64,000 bases of DNA, from the NCBI GenBank assembly GCA_023375785.1, contig SZWC01000038.1, positions 624,170 to 688,169 of the forward strand, given 5' to 3'. Position 1 is the first letter of the stretch, and each line of letters opens with the position of its first letter. The stretch is from Penium margaritaceum (lineage: Eukaryota; Streptophyta; Zygnematophyceae; Desmidiales; Peniaceae). The position numbers were made by a program, and so were the translations under genes. The notes under the pieces are model-generated. The model was not told where the DNA came from. It ran no database searches and worked only from the letters and a program-made list of their open reading frames with translations. This document shows positions 31,931 through 44,600 of the stretch, one piece after another.

Positions 31931-33794
31931 GGCAATGCGTGGGAATGCCTAGTTAATGGTTGGCAATGCCTTGTAATGCGTGGCAATGCTTGGTAATGCC
32001 TGGAAATGCTTTGCAATGCTTGGCAGTGCCTAGGCAATGCACGAAAATGCCTGGAAATGCCTGGACAATGCCTGGCAATGCCTAGGCAATACGTTGCAAT
32101 GTGTGGCAAGGCCTGGTAATGCCTGGGCAATGCCTCGCAATGCCTGGCAATGCATGGCAATGCTTGGCAATGCTAGGGTAATGCCTGAAAATGCGTCGCA
32201 ATGCCTGGCAATGCCTTGGAAATGCCTGAAACGGCCTGGCAATGCCTGGGGTATGCCTGGCAATGCGTGGATAATGCCTTGCAATGCGTGGCAATGCCTG
32301 ACAATGCCTGGGCAATGCCTGGAAATGCATGGGTAATGCCTGGTAATGCCTCGGCAATGCCTAGGCAATGCCTACCAATGCCTAGCAATGCCTGGACAAT
32401 GCATGGCAATTCTTGGGCTATGCCTGGTAATGCCAAGGTAATGCTTGGCAATGCCTGGCTATGCCTGGGCAATGCTTGACAATACCTGCTTTGCTTGGCA
32501 ATGCTTGTGAAATGCCGTACAATACCTGACAATGCCGAACAATGCCTAGTTAATGCATGGCAATGCCTGTGTAATTCCTTGAAATGCTTGGGTAATGCCT
32601 GGCAATGCGTGGCAATGCTCGGCAATGCCTGGAAATGCCTAGGTAATGCCTGGCAATTTGTGGACAATGCCTCGCAATGCCGAGGCAATGCCTCGCAATT
32701 CTTGGCAATGCCACGCAATGCCTGGGCAATGCCTAGCTATGCCTACAATGCTTGGCAATGCTGGGGCAACGCCTGGCAATGCCTAGGCAATGCTTGGCAA
32801 TGCTTGGCAATTCCTGGATGATGTCTGGCAATCCCTAGCAATTCCTGGCTATGACTAGGAAATGCCAGGAAATAACTTGCAATGCCTAGGCAACGCCTAG
32901 GCAATGCCTGGCCATGCCTAGGCAATGCATGGCAATGCCTGGGAAATGCCCAAAATTGCTTGGAAATACCTAGCAATGCCTAGGAAATGTCTCGGCAATG
33001 CCTGCCAATGCCTGGGAATGCATGGGAATGCGTGGCAATGCCTAGGCAATGCCTGGAAAATGCTTGGGTAATGCGTGGCAATGCGTGGCAATGCTTGGAC
33101 AATGCCTGGCAATTCTTGGGCAATGCCTTGAAATGCTTTGACAATGCCAGTCAACGTCTGGGCAATGCCTAGCAATACCTGGGCAATGCTTAGGCAATGT
33201 CTGGCAATGCCCGGCAATGCTTAGCAATTCCTGACAATGCCTAAGCAATGTCTCACAATCCCTGGCAATGTCTGAACAATGCATGTGCAATACCTGGCAA
33301 TGTGTGGAAAATGCTTGGCAATGCCTAGCAATGGCTAGCAATGTCTAGTAATGCCAGGGCAGTGCCTAGGTCAGGCCCGACAATGATGCCTGAGGAGTGC
33401 TTGGCAAGGCCTCGTAATGCCTGGCAATGCCTAGGAATGCCTAGAAATGCCTAAGCAATGCCTGACAATGTCTGGCGATGTCTGGAAGTTCCTAACAATT
33501 CTTGGGCAATGCCTGGCAATGCGTGGCAGTGCCTGGACAATGCCGCGCAATGCATGTCAATGCTTGGCAATGCTTAGGTAATGCCTAGCAATGATTGGAC
33601 AAAGCCTATGCAATGTGGAAATGTGTGCCAATGCCTCGGCAGTGCAAGAAAATGCAAGGACAATTCCTGGACAATGCCTGACAATGCCTCGTAATGCCTA
33701 GGCAATGTTTGGCCATGCTTAGCAATGCCTGGGCAATTCCTGGCAATGCCCAGTTAATGCTTGGCAATGCCCGGAAATACCTGGGAAATTCTTG

Positions 33795-34000
33795 GCAATG
33801 CCTGGGTAATGCCTGGCAACGCCTGGACAATGCTTGGCAATGCCTGGCAATACCTAGGCACTTCCTGGGAATGCATTGTAATGCCTCATAATGCTTGGCA
33901 ATGCCTGGGTAATGCCTGGCAACGCCTGGACAATGCTTGGCAATGCCTGGCAATACCTAGGCACTTCCTGGGAATGCATTGTAATGCCTCATAATGCTTG
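33795..34000 (+). repeat. 103-bp tandem duplication within Sat1
   Basis: The diagnostic gcacttcctggg occurs at about 33859 and 33962 inside near-identical blocks. Confidence 0.8.
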
Positions 34001-34169
34001 GCAATGCCTGGGTAATGCCTGGCAATGCCTGGCAATGCCTTGGTAATACCTTGCAATGCGTAGAAATGCCTGGTAGTGCCTGGACAATGCCTCCCAATGC
34101 CTGGACAATGCCTGACAATGCATACACAATGCATGGCAATGCTTGGGCAGTGCGTGGTAATGCCTGGCA

Positions 34170-34700
34170 ATGCCATGCTTATGCCTTGCAATGCCTGGAC
34201 AATGCCTCGCAATGCGTGACAATGCCTGGCAATGCGTGGCAATGCGTGGCAATGCCTGGGCAATGCCTAGGTAATGCCTAGAAATGCCTTTGTAATGCTT
34301 GGAAATTCTTGGGCTATGCCTAGCAATGCCTGGACAATGCCTCGCAATGCGTGACAATGCCTGGCAATGCGTGGCAATGCGTGGCAATGCCTGGGCAATG
34401 CCTAGGTAATGCCTAGAAATGCCTTTGTAATGCTTGGAAATTCTTGGGCTATGCCTAGCAATGCCTGGCTATACCTGTGCAATGCGTGGAAATACATGCC
34501 AATGCATGGCAATGCCTGAGAAGTAATTGGCAATGCCTAGAAACTCCTTGTAATGCATTGCAATGCATAGGCAATGCCTAGCAATGCCTGGCTATACCTG
34601 TGCAATGCGTGGAAATACATGCCAATGCATGGCAATGCCTGAGAAGTAATTGGCAATGCCTAGAAACTCCTTGTAATGCATTGCAATGCATAGGCAATGC
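34170..34700 (+). repeat. Two successive tandem duplications (135 and 123 bp) within Sat1
   Basis: One pair is marked by gcctttgtaatg (34288 and 34423). The next is marked by agaagtaattgg (34520 and 34643). Both copies in each pair are almost identical. Confidence 0.8.
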
Positions 34701-37700
34701 CTAGCAATGTTAGGTAATGCCCGGGGGACTCCTTGAAATGCATGGAAACACCTGGAAAACGCCTTGCAATGCAAGAGCAATGCCTGGAAATGCCTTGGCA
34801 GCGCCTGACAATGCATGACAATGCTTGGGCGATTCCTGGCAATACCTAGGCAATGCCTAGGCAATGCCAAGAAAGTCTTGGCAATGCCTGGGCAATGCCT
34901 CGTAATGCGTGGAAATGCCTAGGTAATGCCTAGCAATGCCTGGAAATGCTTGGGCAATGCCAAGCAATGCCTGGCAATGCCTGGCAATGCCCGAGATATG
35001 CCTGGGGAATGCCTTGCAATGCCTGGCAATGTTAGGCAATGCGTAGGAAATGCTTGGCAATGGCCGGGCAATGCCTGGCAGTGCCTGGGCATTGTGTGGC
35101 AATACTTGGCAATGCCTAGGCAATGCTTGCCAATGCCTAAAGAATGTATGGGCGATGCCTGGCAATGCCTGGGCAATGCCTGGCAATGACTGAAAATACC
35201 TGGCAATGCCAAGGCAATGCCTAGGTAATGCGTAGGCCATTCTTGGCTATGCCTCGCAATGCCTAGCATTACCTAGGCAACGCTTGGCAATGTCTAGGTA
35301 ATTCATGGCAATGCGTGGAAATGCCTGGGCGACTCCTGGCAATGCCTAAGCAATGCCTAGCATTGCCTGGGCAATGCCTAGCAATGCCTAGCAATGCCTC
35401 AGTAATGCCTGGAAATGCATGGAAATGCCTAGCAATGCCTAGGTAATGCCTCGCAATGTATGGCAATGCATGGACAATGCCTGGCAATGCCTCGCGATGC
35501 CTGGCAATGCTTGGAAATGCGTAGGCAATGCCTAGCAATGCTTGGGCAATGCCTAGGCAAGGCAATGCATAGAAATGCCTAGTAATGCGTGGCAATGCCT
35601 TGGCAATGCCTGGAAATGCATGGGCAATGCAAGGCAATGCCTGGTAATGCCTGGAAATGCCTAGGCAATGCGTAGTAATGCTTGGGTGATGCCTCGGCAA
35701 GGCAATCTTTGGTAATACCTAGGAAATGCCTGGCTATGCCTAGGCAATTCCTCGCATTGCCTGGCAATGCCTGGAAAATGCCTAGCAATGAGTGGATAAT
35801 GCCTTGACAATGCTTGTTAATGCCTTGCAATGCCTGCGCTATGCTTGGCAATGCATGAAAATGCCTGGCAATGCATGGCAATGCCTGGCAATGCCTCGCA
35901 ATGCCGAGTAAACGCCTGGCAAGGCCTGGCAATCCCTAGGCAATTCCTGGCAATGCTTGCGCAATGCCTGGACAATGCCTGGGCAATGCCTGGAAATGCG
36001 TGGTAATGCCTGACAATGCCTAGAAAATGCTAGCATTGTCCGAGTAATTCCTTGCAATACTTGGCAATGCCTGGCAATGCTTGGCAATGCCTGGCAATGG
36101 TTGGCAAAGCCTGGGTAATGCCTCACAATGCCTGGGCAATACCTAGCAATGCATGGCAATGTGTGGCAATGCCTGCGGAATGCAAGGCAATGCCTTGGCA
36201 ATGCCTGGCAATGCTTGGGCAATGCCTGGGTATTGCCAAGAACTACCCAATAAATGCCTCGCAATGCCTATGGAATGCTTGACATTGCCTGGGAAATGCC
36301 TTGCAATAATTGGCAATGCTAGGGAAACGCCTGGCAATGCTTGGCAATGCCTAGGAAATACCTGGCAATGCGTGAGTTATGCTTTGCTATGCCTAGAAAA
36401 TGCCTTGCAATGCGTGGTGATGCCTAGCAATGCCTGGGCAATGCTTGGGCAATGCCTGGAAATGCCTGGGCAATGTCTAGACAATGCTTGGCAATGACTG
36501 AAAATGCCTGGGTAATGCTTGGCAATGCATGGGGAATGCCTGGCAATGCCTAGGCAATGCCTGGCAATGCTTGGGCAATGCTTGGCAATGGCTGGATAAT
36601 GCCTGATAATTCCTGGCAATGCCTAGCAATGCCTAGGCAACTCCTTAGAATGCATAGGAAATGCCTGGCAACGCCTAGGCAATGCTTGGCAATGTCTTGG
36701 AAATGCGAGGCAATGCCTTGGCAACGCCTAGGCAATAACCGGCAATGCCTAGGCTATGCCTCGGATTGCTTGGGCAACGCCTTGCAATGCCTGGAAATGC
36801 CTGGGTAATGCCTTTTGATGCTTGGGCAATGCCTGGCAATGCCTTGGAAATACCTAGCAATGCCTAGGAAACGCCTAGTAATGCCTGGCAATGCATTGGC
36901 AATGCCTTGCAATGCTTGGAAATGCGTGGAAATGCCTGGGCAATGCCTGGCAGTGCTGGACAATGCCTAGGCAATGCCTGGCAATGCCAGGCAATGCTTG
37001 GCAATGCCAGGCAATGCCTGGCAATGCCTGAAAATGCCTGGTCAATACCTGGGCAATGCCTCGCAAGGCCTGACAATGCCTGACAATGCGTAGGCAATGC
37101 CTGACAATGCCTGGGTAATGCCTGGCAATGCCTCGGCAATGCCAGGCACTTCCTGGCAATGCCTAGGCAATGCCTTGCTATGCCTAAAGAATGCTTGCGC
37201 AATCCGTGGCAATGCATGGGCAATGCCTGGCAATGCTTCGTTATGCATGGCAATGCCTGGCAATGCCAATGCAATGCCTGGGTTATGCTTGGCAATGCCT
37301 GGCAATGCATGGGCAATGCCTGGCAATGCTAGGCAATACCTAGGCAATGGATGGCAGTGCCTAGCATTACTTGACAATGCCTGGGCAATGCGTGACAAGC
37401 TTGGAAACGCGTGGGCAATGCTTCACAATGCCTAGCATTGCCTTGGTAATGCCTAGCAATGCCTGGCAATGCCTGGCAATGGCTGGTTAATTTGTCGCAA
37501 TACCTGGCAATGCCTAGGAATTTCTTGGCAATGCATGGGAAATGCTTGACAATGCCTGGGCAATGTGTGGCAATGCTTGGAAATGCCTAGGCTATTCCTG
37601 GCAATGCCAGGCAATGCCTGGCATTGCTTTGGAATGCCTAGGCAATGCCCGAGAATGCCTGGAAATGCATGGGCAATGCCTGGGTAATACCTGGTAATGC

Positions 37701-38664
37701 GTGGCAATGCCTGCCAATGCGTGGAAATGCCTCGTAATGCTTGGGCAATGCCTGAGAATGGATAGGTAATGCCTTGCATTTCCAGGGCAATGCCTGGAAA
37801 TGCATGGCAATGCATGGAAACTTTTGGCAATGCTAGGGTAATGCCCGGCAATGCCTGGCAATGCGTAGGCAATGCATAGCAATGCCCGGGTTATGCCTGG
37901 CAATGCCTACACAATGCCTTGCTATGCGTTGCAGTGCCCAGCAATGCCTAGGCAATGCATGGCAATGCTTGCGCAATGCCTAGGCAATTCCTTGCAATGC
38001 CTAGCAATGCTTAGGCAATACTTGGCAACGCCTGCGCTATGCATGGCAATGCCTGGGAAATGCTTGGCGATGCCTAGAAATGCCTAGTTAGTGCATGGCA
38101 ATGCCTAGGTAATTACTCGCAATGCCTGGAAAATTTATGGCAATGCTTAGGCAATGCCTGGCAAAGCATGGCAATGCCTGGCAATGCGTGGTAATGCCTC
38201 AGCAATGCCTAGGCAATACCTGGTATTGCCTAGGCAATGCCTGGCAATGCCTAGGTAATGCTTGGAACTGTCCAGAAATGCCTGGCAATGCCTGGGCAAT
38301 GCCTCCCAATGCTTGGGCAATGCCCGATAATACCTTGGCAATGACTTGTAATGCATGGCAATGCTTGGGCAATGCCAGGCAATGCTTGGGCAATGCCAGG
38401 CAATGCCTATGCAATGCTTGGGCAATACCAGGCAATTCCTGGCGATGCCTAGGCAATGCTTAGCAATGCGTGGCCATGCCTTGAAATGCCTAGGCAATGC
38501 TTGTCGATGCCTGACAATGCATGGGCAATGCCATGCAATGCCTGGCAATGCCTGGAAATTCCTCGAAATGCTTGAGCAATGCATAGGCAATGCCTTGCAA
38601 TGCTAGGCAATGCCTCGCAATGCCAAGGCAATGCTTGGCAATGCCTGGAAATGCCTACGCAATG

Positions 38665-41600
38665 CCTAAGCACCATAGACATAGTGAATGTATGACCAAA
38701 GCACCATTGAAAAATGATTGTCACCTAAACACTATAAAAACAGTGAAAGTGGGACCAAAGCACCATTGAAACAGTGATTATATGACCAAAGCACCATCGA
38801 CAAGGTAAGCATGTGACCAAAGCATCATCGAAACCGTTAAAATGCAACCAAAGCACCGAAGACACACTAAACGTGTGACCAAAGCACCATTGAGACTAGG
38901 ATAATGTGACCAAAGCAGCATAGACATAGTATAAGCATGAACAAAGCACCATTGAAACAGTAGTTATGTGACCAAAGCACCATGCGCAATGTGAAATTGT
39001 GACCAAAGCACCATTGAAACAATGATAATGTGACCTGGTCACCATAGAAACAATGAAAGTGTTACCAAAACACCATTGAAATTGTGATTATATGACCGAA
39101 GTACCATGGAAAAATACAAGTGTGACCAAAGCATCATTGAAGCCGTGAAGATGTGACCTAAGCACCATAGACATAGTGAAATTCTGACAAAAGCACCATT
39201 GGAACTGTGATTATGTAACCTAAGCACCATAGAAACAGTAAACGTGTGACCAAAGTACCTCTAAAATAGTGGTAATGTGACCTACGTACTATAGACACTG
39301 TGAAAGTATGACCAAAGCACGATTGAAACCATGATAACTTGACCTAAGAACCAGAGACATGGTGAACGTCAGACCAAAAAACCAATGACACAGTGGCAAT
39401 GTGATCTAAACACCATAGACACGGAAAACGTTAGCCCATAGTACCATTGAAACAGTAATTATGTTACACAAGCACCATAGTAACAGTGAAAGAAAGACTA
39501 ATGCACCATTGAAACAATGATTACATGACCAAAGCACCATGGACACATAAAAAATGTGACCAAAACACCATTGAAACAGTAATTATCTTGCCTAAGCACT
39601 ATAGATACGGTGAAAGTGTGACCAAAGCTCCATTGAAACATTTATTACGTGACCTTGGTACAATATACACAATGGAAGCATTTCCAAAGCACCATTGAAA
39701 CAGTGATAGTGTGACCAAAATACCATAGACACATAAATGTGACCAAAGCACCATTGATACAGTGATAATGTGACATAAGCACCACAGACACGGTGAAAGT
39801 GTGACCAAAGCACTATTGAAACAGTGATAATGTGACCCAAGCATTATATACAGAGTGAGTATGACCAAAGCACCATTGAAACAGTGACAATGTGATAGAG
39901 GTACCATAGTCCTTGTGAAAGTGTGACCAAAGCACCATGAAAACTGTGATAATGGGACCAAAGCACCATGGACAGACTGAACGCGTGTCAAAGGCACCAT
40001 TGAAACCGTGATAAAAACACAAAATCACCAAAGACACAGTACAAGTGTGACCAATGCACCATTTAAACATTAACAATGTGATCTACGCACCATAAGTACA
40101 ATGAAAGCGTGACAAAAGCACCAATGCAACAGTAATAAGGTAACCAAGGTACCATAGACATAGTGAAGGTGTGACCAAAGCACCACTGAAACATTGATAA
40201 TGTGACATAAGCACCATAGAATCAGTGAATGTGTAACCAAAGCACCATTTCAATAGAGATAAGATGATTAAAGTACTATGGAAACATAAAAATGTAACCA
40301 AAGCACCATTGAAAAAGTGATAATGTAACACCAGTACCATAGAAACGGTGAAAGTGGGACCAAAGCACCATTCAAATTGTGATAACGTGACCTAGTCACC
40401 ATATACACAGTAACAATATGACCAATGCACCATTGAGACAGTGATAATTTGACCTAAGCACCATACATATAGTGAAAGTACAACCAAAAGCACCAATGAA
40501 ACAGTGATGATGTGACCAGAGCATCATAGACCTACTGAAATTGTGACAAAACCACCATGCAAACATTGATGACGTAACCTTAGCACCATAGAAACCGTGA
40601 AAGAATGACCAAAACACCATTCAAACAGTCATATTGTTACCAAAGCACCATAGACACAATAATGTGACCCACGGACCATTGAAAGAGTGATGATGTGACC
40701 AGAGCATCATAGACCTACTGAAATTGTGACAAAACCACCATGCAAACATTGATGACGTAACCTTAGCACCATAGAAACCGTGAAAGAATGACCAAAACAC
40801 CATTCAAACAGTCATATTGTTACCAAAGCACCATAGACACAATAATGTGACCCACGGACCATTGAAAGAGTGATAATGTGACCTTATCACCATCAACACA
40901 GTCAAAGTGTGACAAAATCACCATTGAAATAGTGATAATGTGACGTACACATTGTAGACACAGTGTAAGTGACTAAAGCACCATTGAAACAGCAATAATG
41001 TAACAAACACACCATAGACATAGTGAAAGTGTGACCAAAGCACCATTGAGACCATGATAATGTGACCTAAGAACTATGGACATAGTGAAATTGTGACCAA
41101 AGCATAATTGAAATAGTGGTAATGTGACCTAAGCACTATAGACAGTGAAAGTGTGACCAAAGTACCACTAAAACAGTGATTATATGACCAAAGCACCATT
41201 GAAACAGGGAGAATGTAACCAAAGGACCAAATACACAGTGAAATCGTGACCAAAGGGCCATTGAGACAGTGATAATATTACCAAAGCACCATATAGAGAG
41301 TGAAAGTGTGACGAACGTACCATTGAAAACGGTAATAATGTGAGCAAAGCACCATAGACAGAATAGAAGTGTGACCAAAGTACCACTGAAAGAGTAAAAA
41401 TGTGACCAAAACATTGTAAACCCAGTAGTGCATGATCAAAGCATCATGAAAACAGTGATGATGTGACCAAAACACCATAGACAAGGTGAAAGTGTAACCA
41501 AAGCAGCATTGAAACAGTGATAATGTGACCTAAGCACCATGGATACAGTGAAAGTGTAACCAAAGCACCATTGACACCGTGATTCTATGACCCCATCACC

Positions 41601-44600
41601 ATAGATACATTGAAAGTGTGACCAAAGCACCATTGAAATAATCATGACACGACCTAAGTACTCTAGGCACAGTGTAGGTAGGACCAAATCACCATCAAAA
41701 CTGTGATAACATGACCAAAGCACCATAGATACAAGAAAATTGAGACCACAACACTATTGGAACAGTGATAATGTGACAATGGCAACTTAGACAGACTAAA
41801 AGGGTGACCAAAGCACCATTAAAACAATGTGAATGAAACTAAAACACCATAGAGACAGTATAAGTGTGCCCAAAGTACCATTGAAACCATGATAACGTGA
41901 CGTAAGCACCATAGACATAATGAAAATATGACCAAAGTAACCATTGAAATGGTGATAATGTGACCAAAGCACCATGTACACTGTGAAATTGTGACCAAAG
42001 CACCATTGAAATTGTGATAATGTGACCAAAGCACCATGAACAATGAAAGTTTGACCAAAGTACCAAAGAAAAAGTGACAATGTGACCCAAATCACCGTAA
42101 ACAAAGTGAAAGTGTGACCAAAACACCATTAAAACATTGATAATGGGACCTAAGCACCATAGAGACAGTGGAAGTGTGACCAAAGCACCATTGAGACAGT
42201 GATAATGTGACATAGGCACTATCGACACAGTAATACGGTGAACAATGCACCAGTAAAACAGTGATAATGTGACCTAAGAACTGTAGACACAGTGAATGTG
42301 TAGCCAAAGTACCATTAAAGCAATGATACTGTGACCTAAACAATATAGACATAGTGACAGTGTGACCAAAGCACCATTGAAATAACAATATTGTGACATA
42401 AGCACCATAGAAAGGGTAAAAGTGTGACTAAAACACCATTGAAACAATTAAAATGTAACCTAAGCAGTGAAGACATAGTGAAAGTGTGACCAAACAGGAT
42501 TGAAATGGTGAAAATGTGACCAAAGCACTATAAACACAGTGAAATTGTGACCAAAGCACTATTAAAATAGTGATAATGTGACCAAAGTACCATAGACAAT
42601 GTAAACGTGTGACCAAAACACCATTGAAACAGTGATAATGTGACCAAAGCACCATAGACACAGTGAAAGTATGACCAAAGTACCACTGAAACACTGATAA
42701 TGTGACCAAAGCACTATAGACACAGTGGAAGTGTTACCAAAGCACCACCAAAACAGTGATAGCACCACCAAAGTGCCATGGACGTATAAAATTGTGACCA
42801 AAGTACCATTGAAACAGTGATAATGTGACCTAAGCACCATAGACACTATGAAAGTGTGACCAACAAACCATTGAAACCGTGAACGTGTGACATGAGAACC
42901 ATAGACAAAGTGAAAGTCTGACCAAAGCACCATTGGAACAATGATAATGTGACCAGAGCACCATAGACACAATAAAAGTGTGACCAAGGCATCATTTAAA
43001 CATTAATAATGTGACAAATGTCAGAGTAGAAGTGTGACCAATGAGCCATTAAACCAGTGGTAATGTGACCGAAGCACTTAAAACATTGTACAAGTGTGAC
43101 CAAAGCACCATTGAAACAGTGATAACGTGACTGAAGTACCATAGACAATGTGAAATTGTGACCAAAGAAACATTGAAATAGTGATAATGTGACCAAAGCA
43201 CCATAAACACAGTGAAGGTGTGACCAAAGTACCACTAAAACGGTGATGATATGACCAAAGCACCACTCAAACTGAAACATTATGACCTAAGCGCCAAAGA
43301 CATAGTGAAGGTGTGACTAAAGCACCTTTGAAACAGCGATAGTGTGTCCAAAGCACCATAGACATAGTGAAATTGTGACCAAAGAACTATTGCAAGAGTG
43401 ATGGCGTGACCTAAGCAATATAGGCACAGTGAAAATATGACCAGATCACCTTTGAAACAGTAATTATATGACCAAAGCAACGTAGACACAATAAAAAGTG
43501 TAACAAAAGTCCCATTGAAACAGTGACTATGAGACCAAAGCACCATAGACACCGTAAAATTGTCACCAAAGCACCATTGAAACACTGATGATGTGACCAA
43601 AGTACCATGTAAAGGTCAAAAGTGTGACCGAAGCACCATCAAAACAGTGAGAATGTGACCAAAGCACCATACACACAATACAAGTGTGAATAAAGCACCA
43701 TTGAAACAGTGGTAATGTGACCTAAGCACCATTAACACAGTAGAAGTGTGACCAATGCACCATCAAAATGGTGATAATGTGACCAAAGCACCATAGACAA
43801 TGAAGTATTGAGCAAAGCGTTTTTGAAACAGTGATAATGTGACCAAGGCACCATAAACACGGTGAAAGTGTGACCAAAGCACAATTGAAACAGTGATAGT
43901 GGGACCTAAGTACCGTAGCCACATTGGAAGTGTGATCAGAGGACCACTCGCATAGTAAGAATGTGACCTATGCACCATCAAAACATGAAAAGTGTGACCA
44001 AAGCACCATTAAAACAGTGATAAGGTGACCTAAGCAATAGAGACATGGTGAAATTGTAACCAAAGCACCATGAAAATAGGGATAATGTGACCTAAGCACT
44101 ATAGACACAATAAAAGTGTGACAGAAATACCATTGAATTAATGATAGCATGACAAAAACAAGATAGACACGGCAAACATGTGAACTAAATCACCATTGAA
44201 GCAGTGAAAATGTAGAAAATCACCAAAGACATAGCAAAAGTGTGACCAAAGCACCATTGAAATAGTGATAATGTGGCCAAAGCACCATAGACACGGTTAA
44301 AGTGTAACCAAAGCACCATTGAAACAGTGATAATGGGACCTAAGCACCATAAACACATTGAACTTGTGACCAGAGAAACATTGAGACAATGATAATGTGA
44401 TCCAAGCACCATAGACACAGTAAACATGTGACCAAAGCATCATTGAGACAGTGATAATGTGACATAAGCACCATAGACAAGGTGAATGTGTGACCAAAGC
44501 ACCATTAAACACAGTGATAATGAAGCCCAAGCATCATAGACATAGTGAATGTGGGACCAAATCACAAATGAAGCCTTTGTTATGTGACATAAACACCATA

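Larger units (their letters stand above)
21489..38672 (+). repeat. Sat1: 17-kb array of 10/11-bp CAATGCCTGG units
   Basis: The array consists of degenerate units of form CAATGCCTGG(G). In the first 39 units, 16 are 11 bp and 23 are 10 bp, mean about 10.4 bp. AAT sits in one half of each unit and the GC-rich CCTGG in the other. Orientation is constant across the array. Long ORFs on both strands (for example repeating ALPRHCQ-like heptapeptides on the minus strand) follow from the 21-bp double unit lacking stops and are not genes. Local tandem duplications of about 100-180 bp are scattered through it. Confidence 0.95.

Noticed and set aside
21489-38672. Hundreds of 60-240-codon ORFs with repeating ALPRHCQ/GIARHCP or AMPGQCL peptides
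   Set aside because: They arise because the 21-bp double unit contains no stop. They occur on both strands and in several frames, with no start or codon constraint, so they are satellite, not genes.
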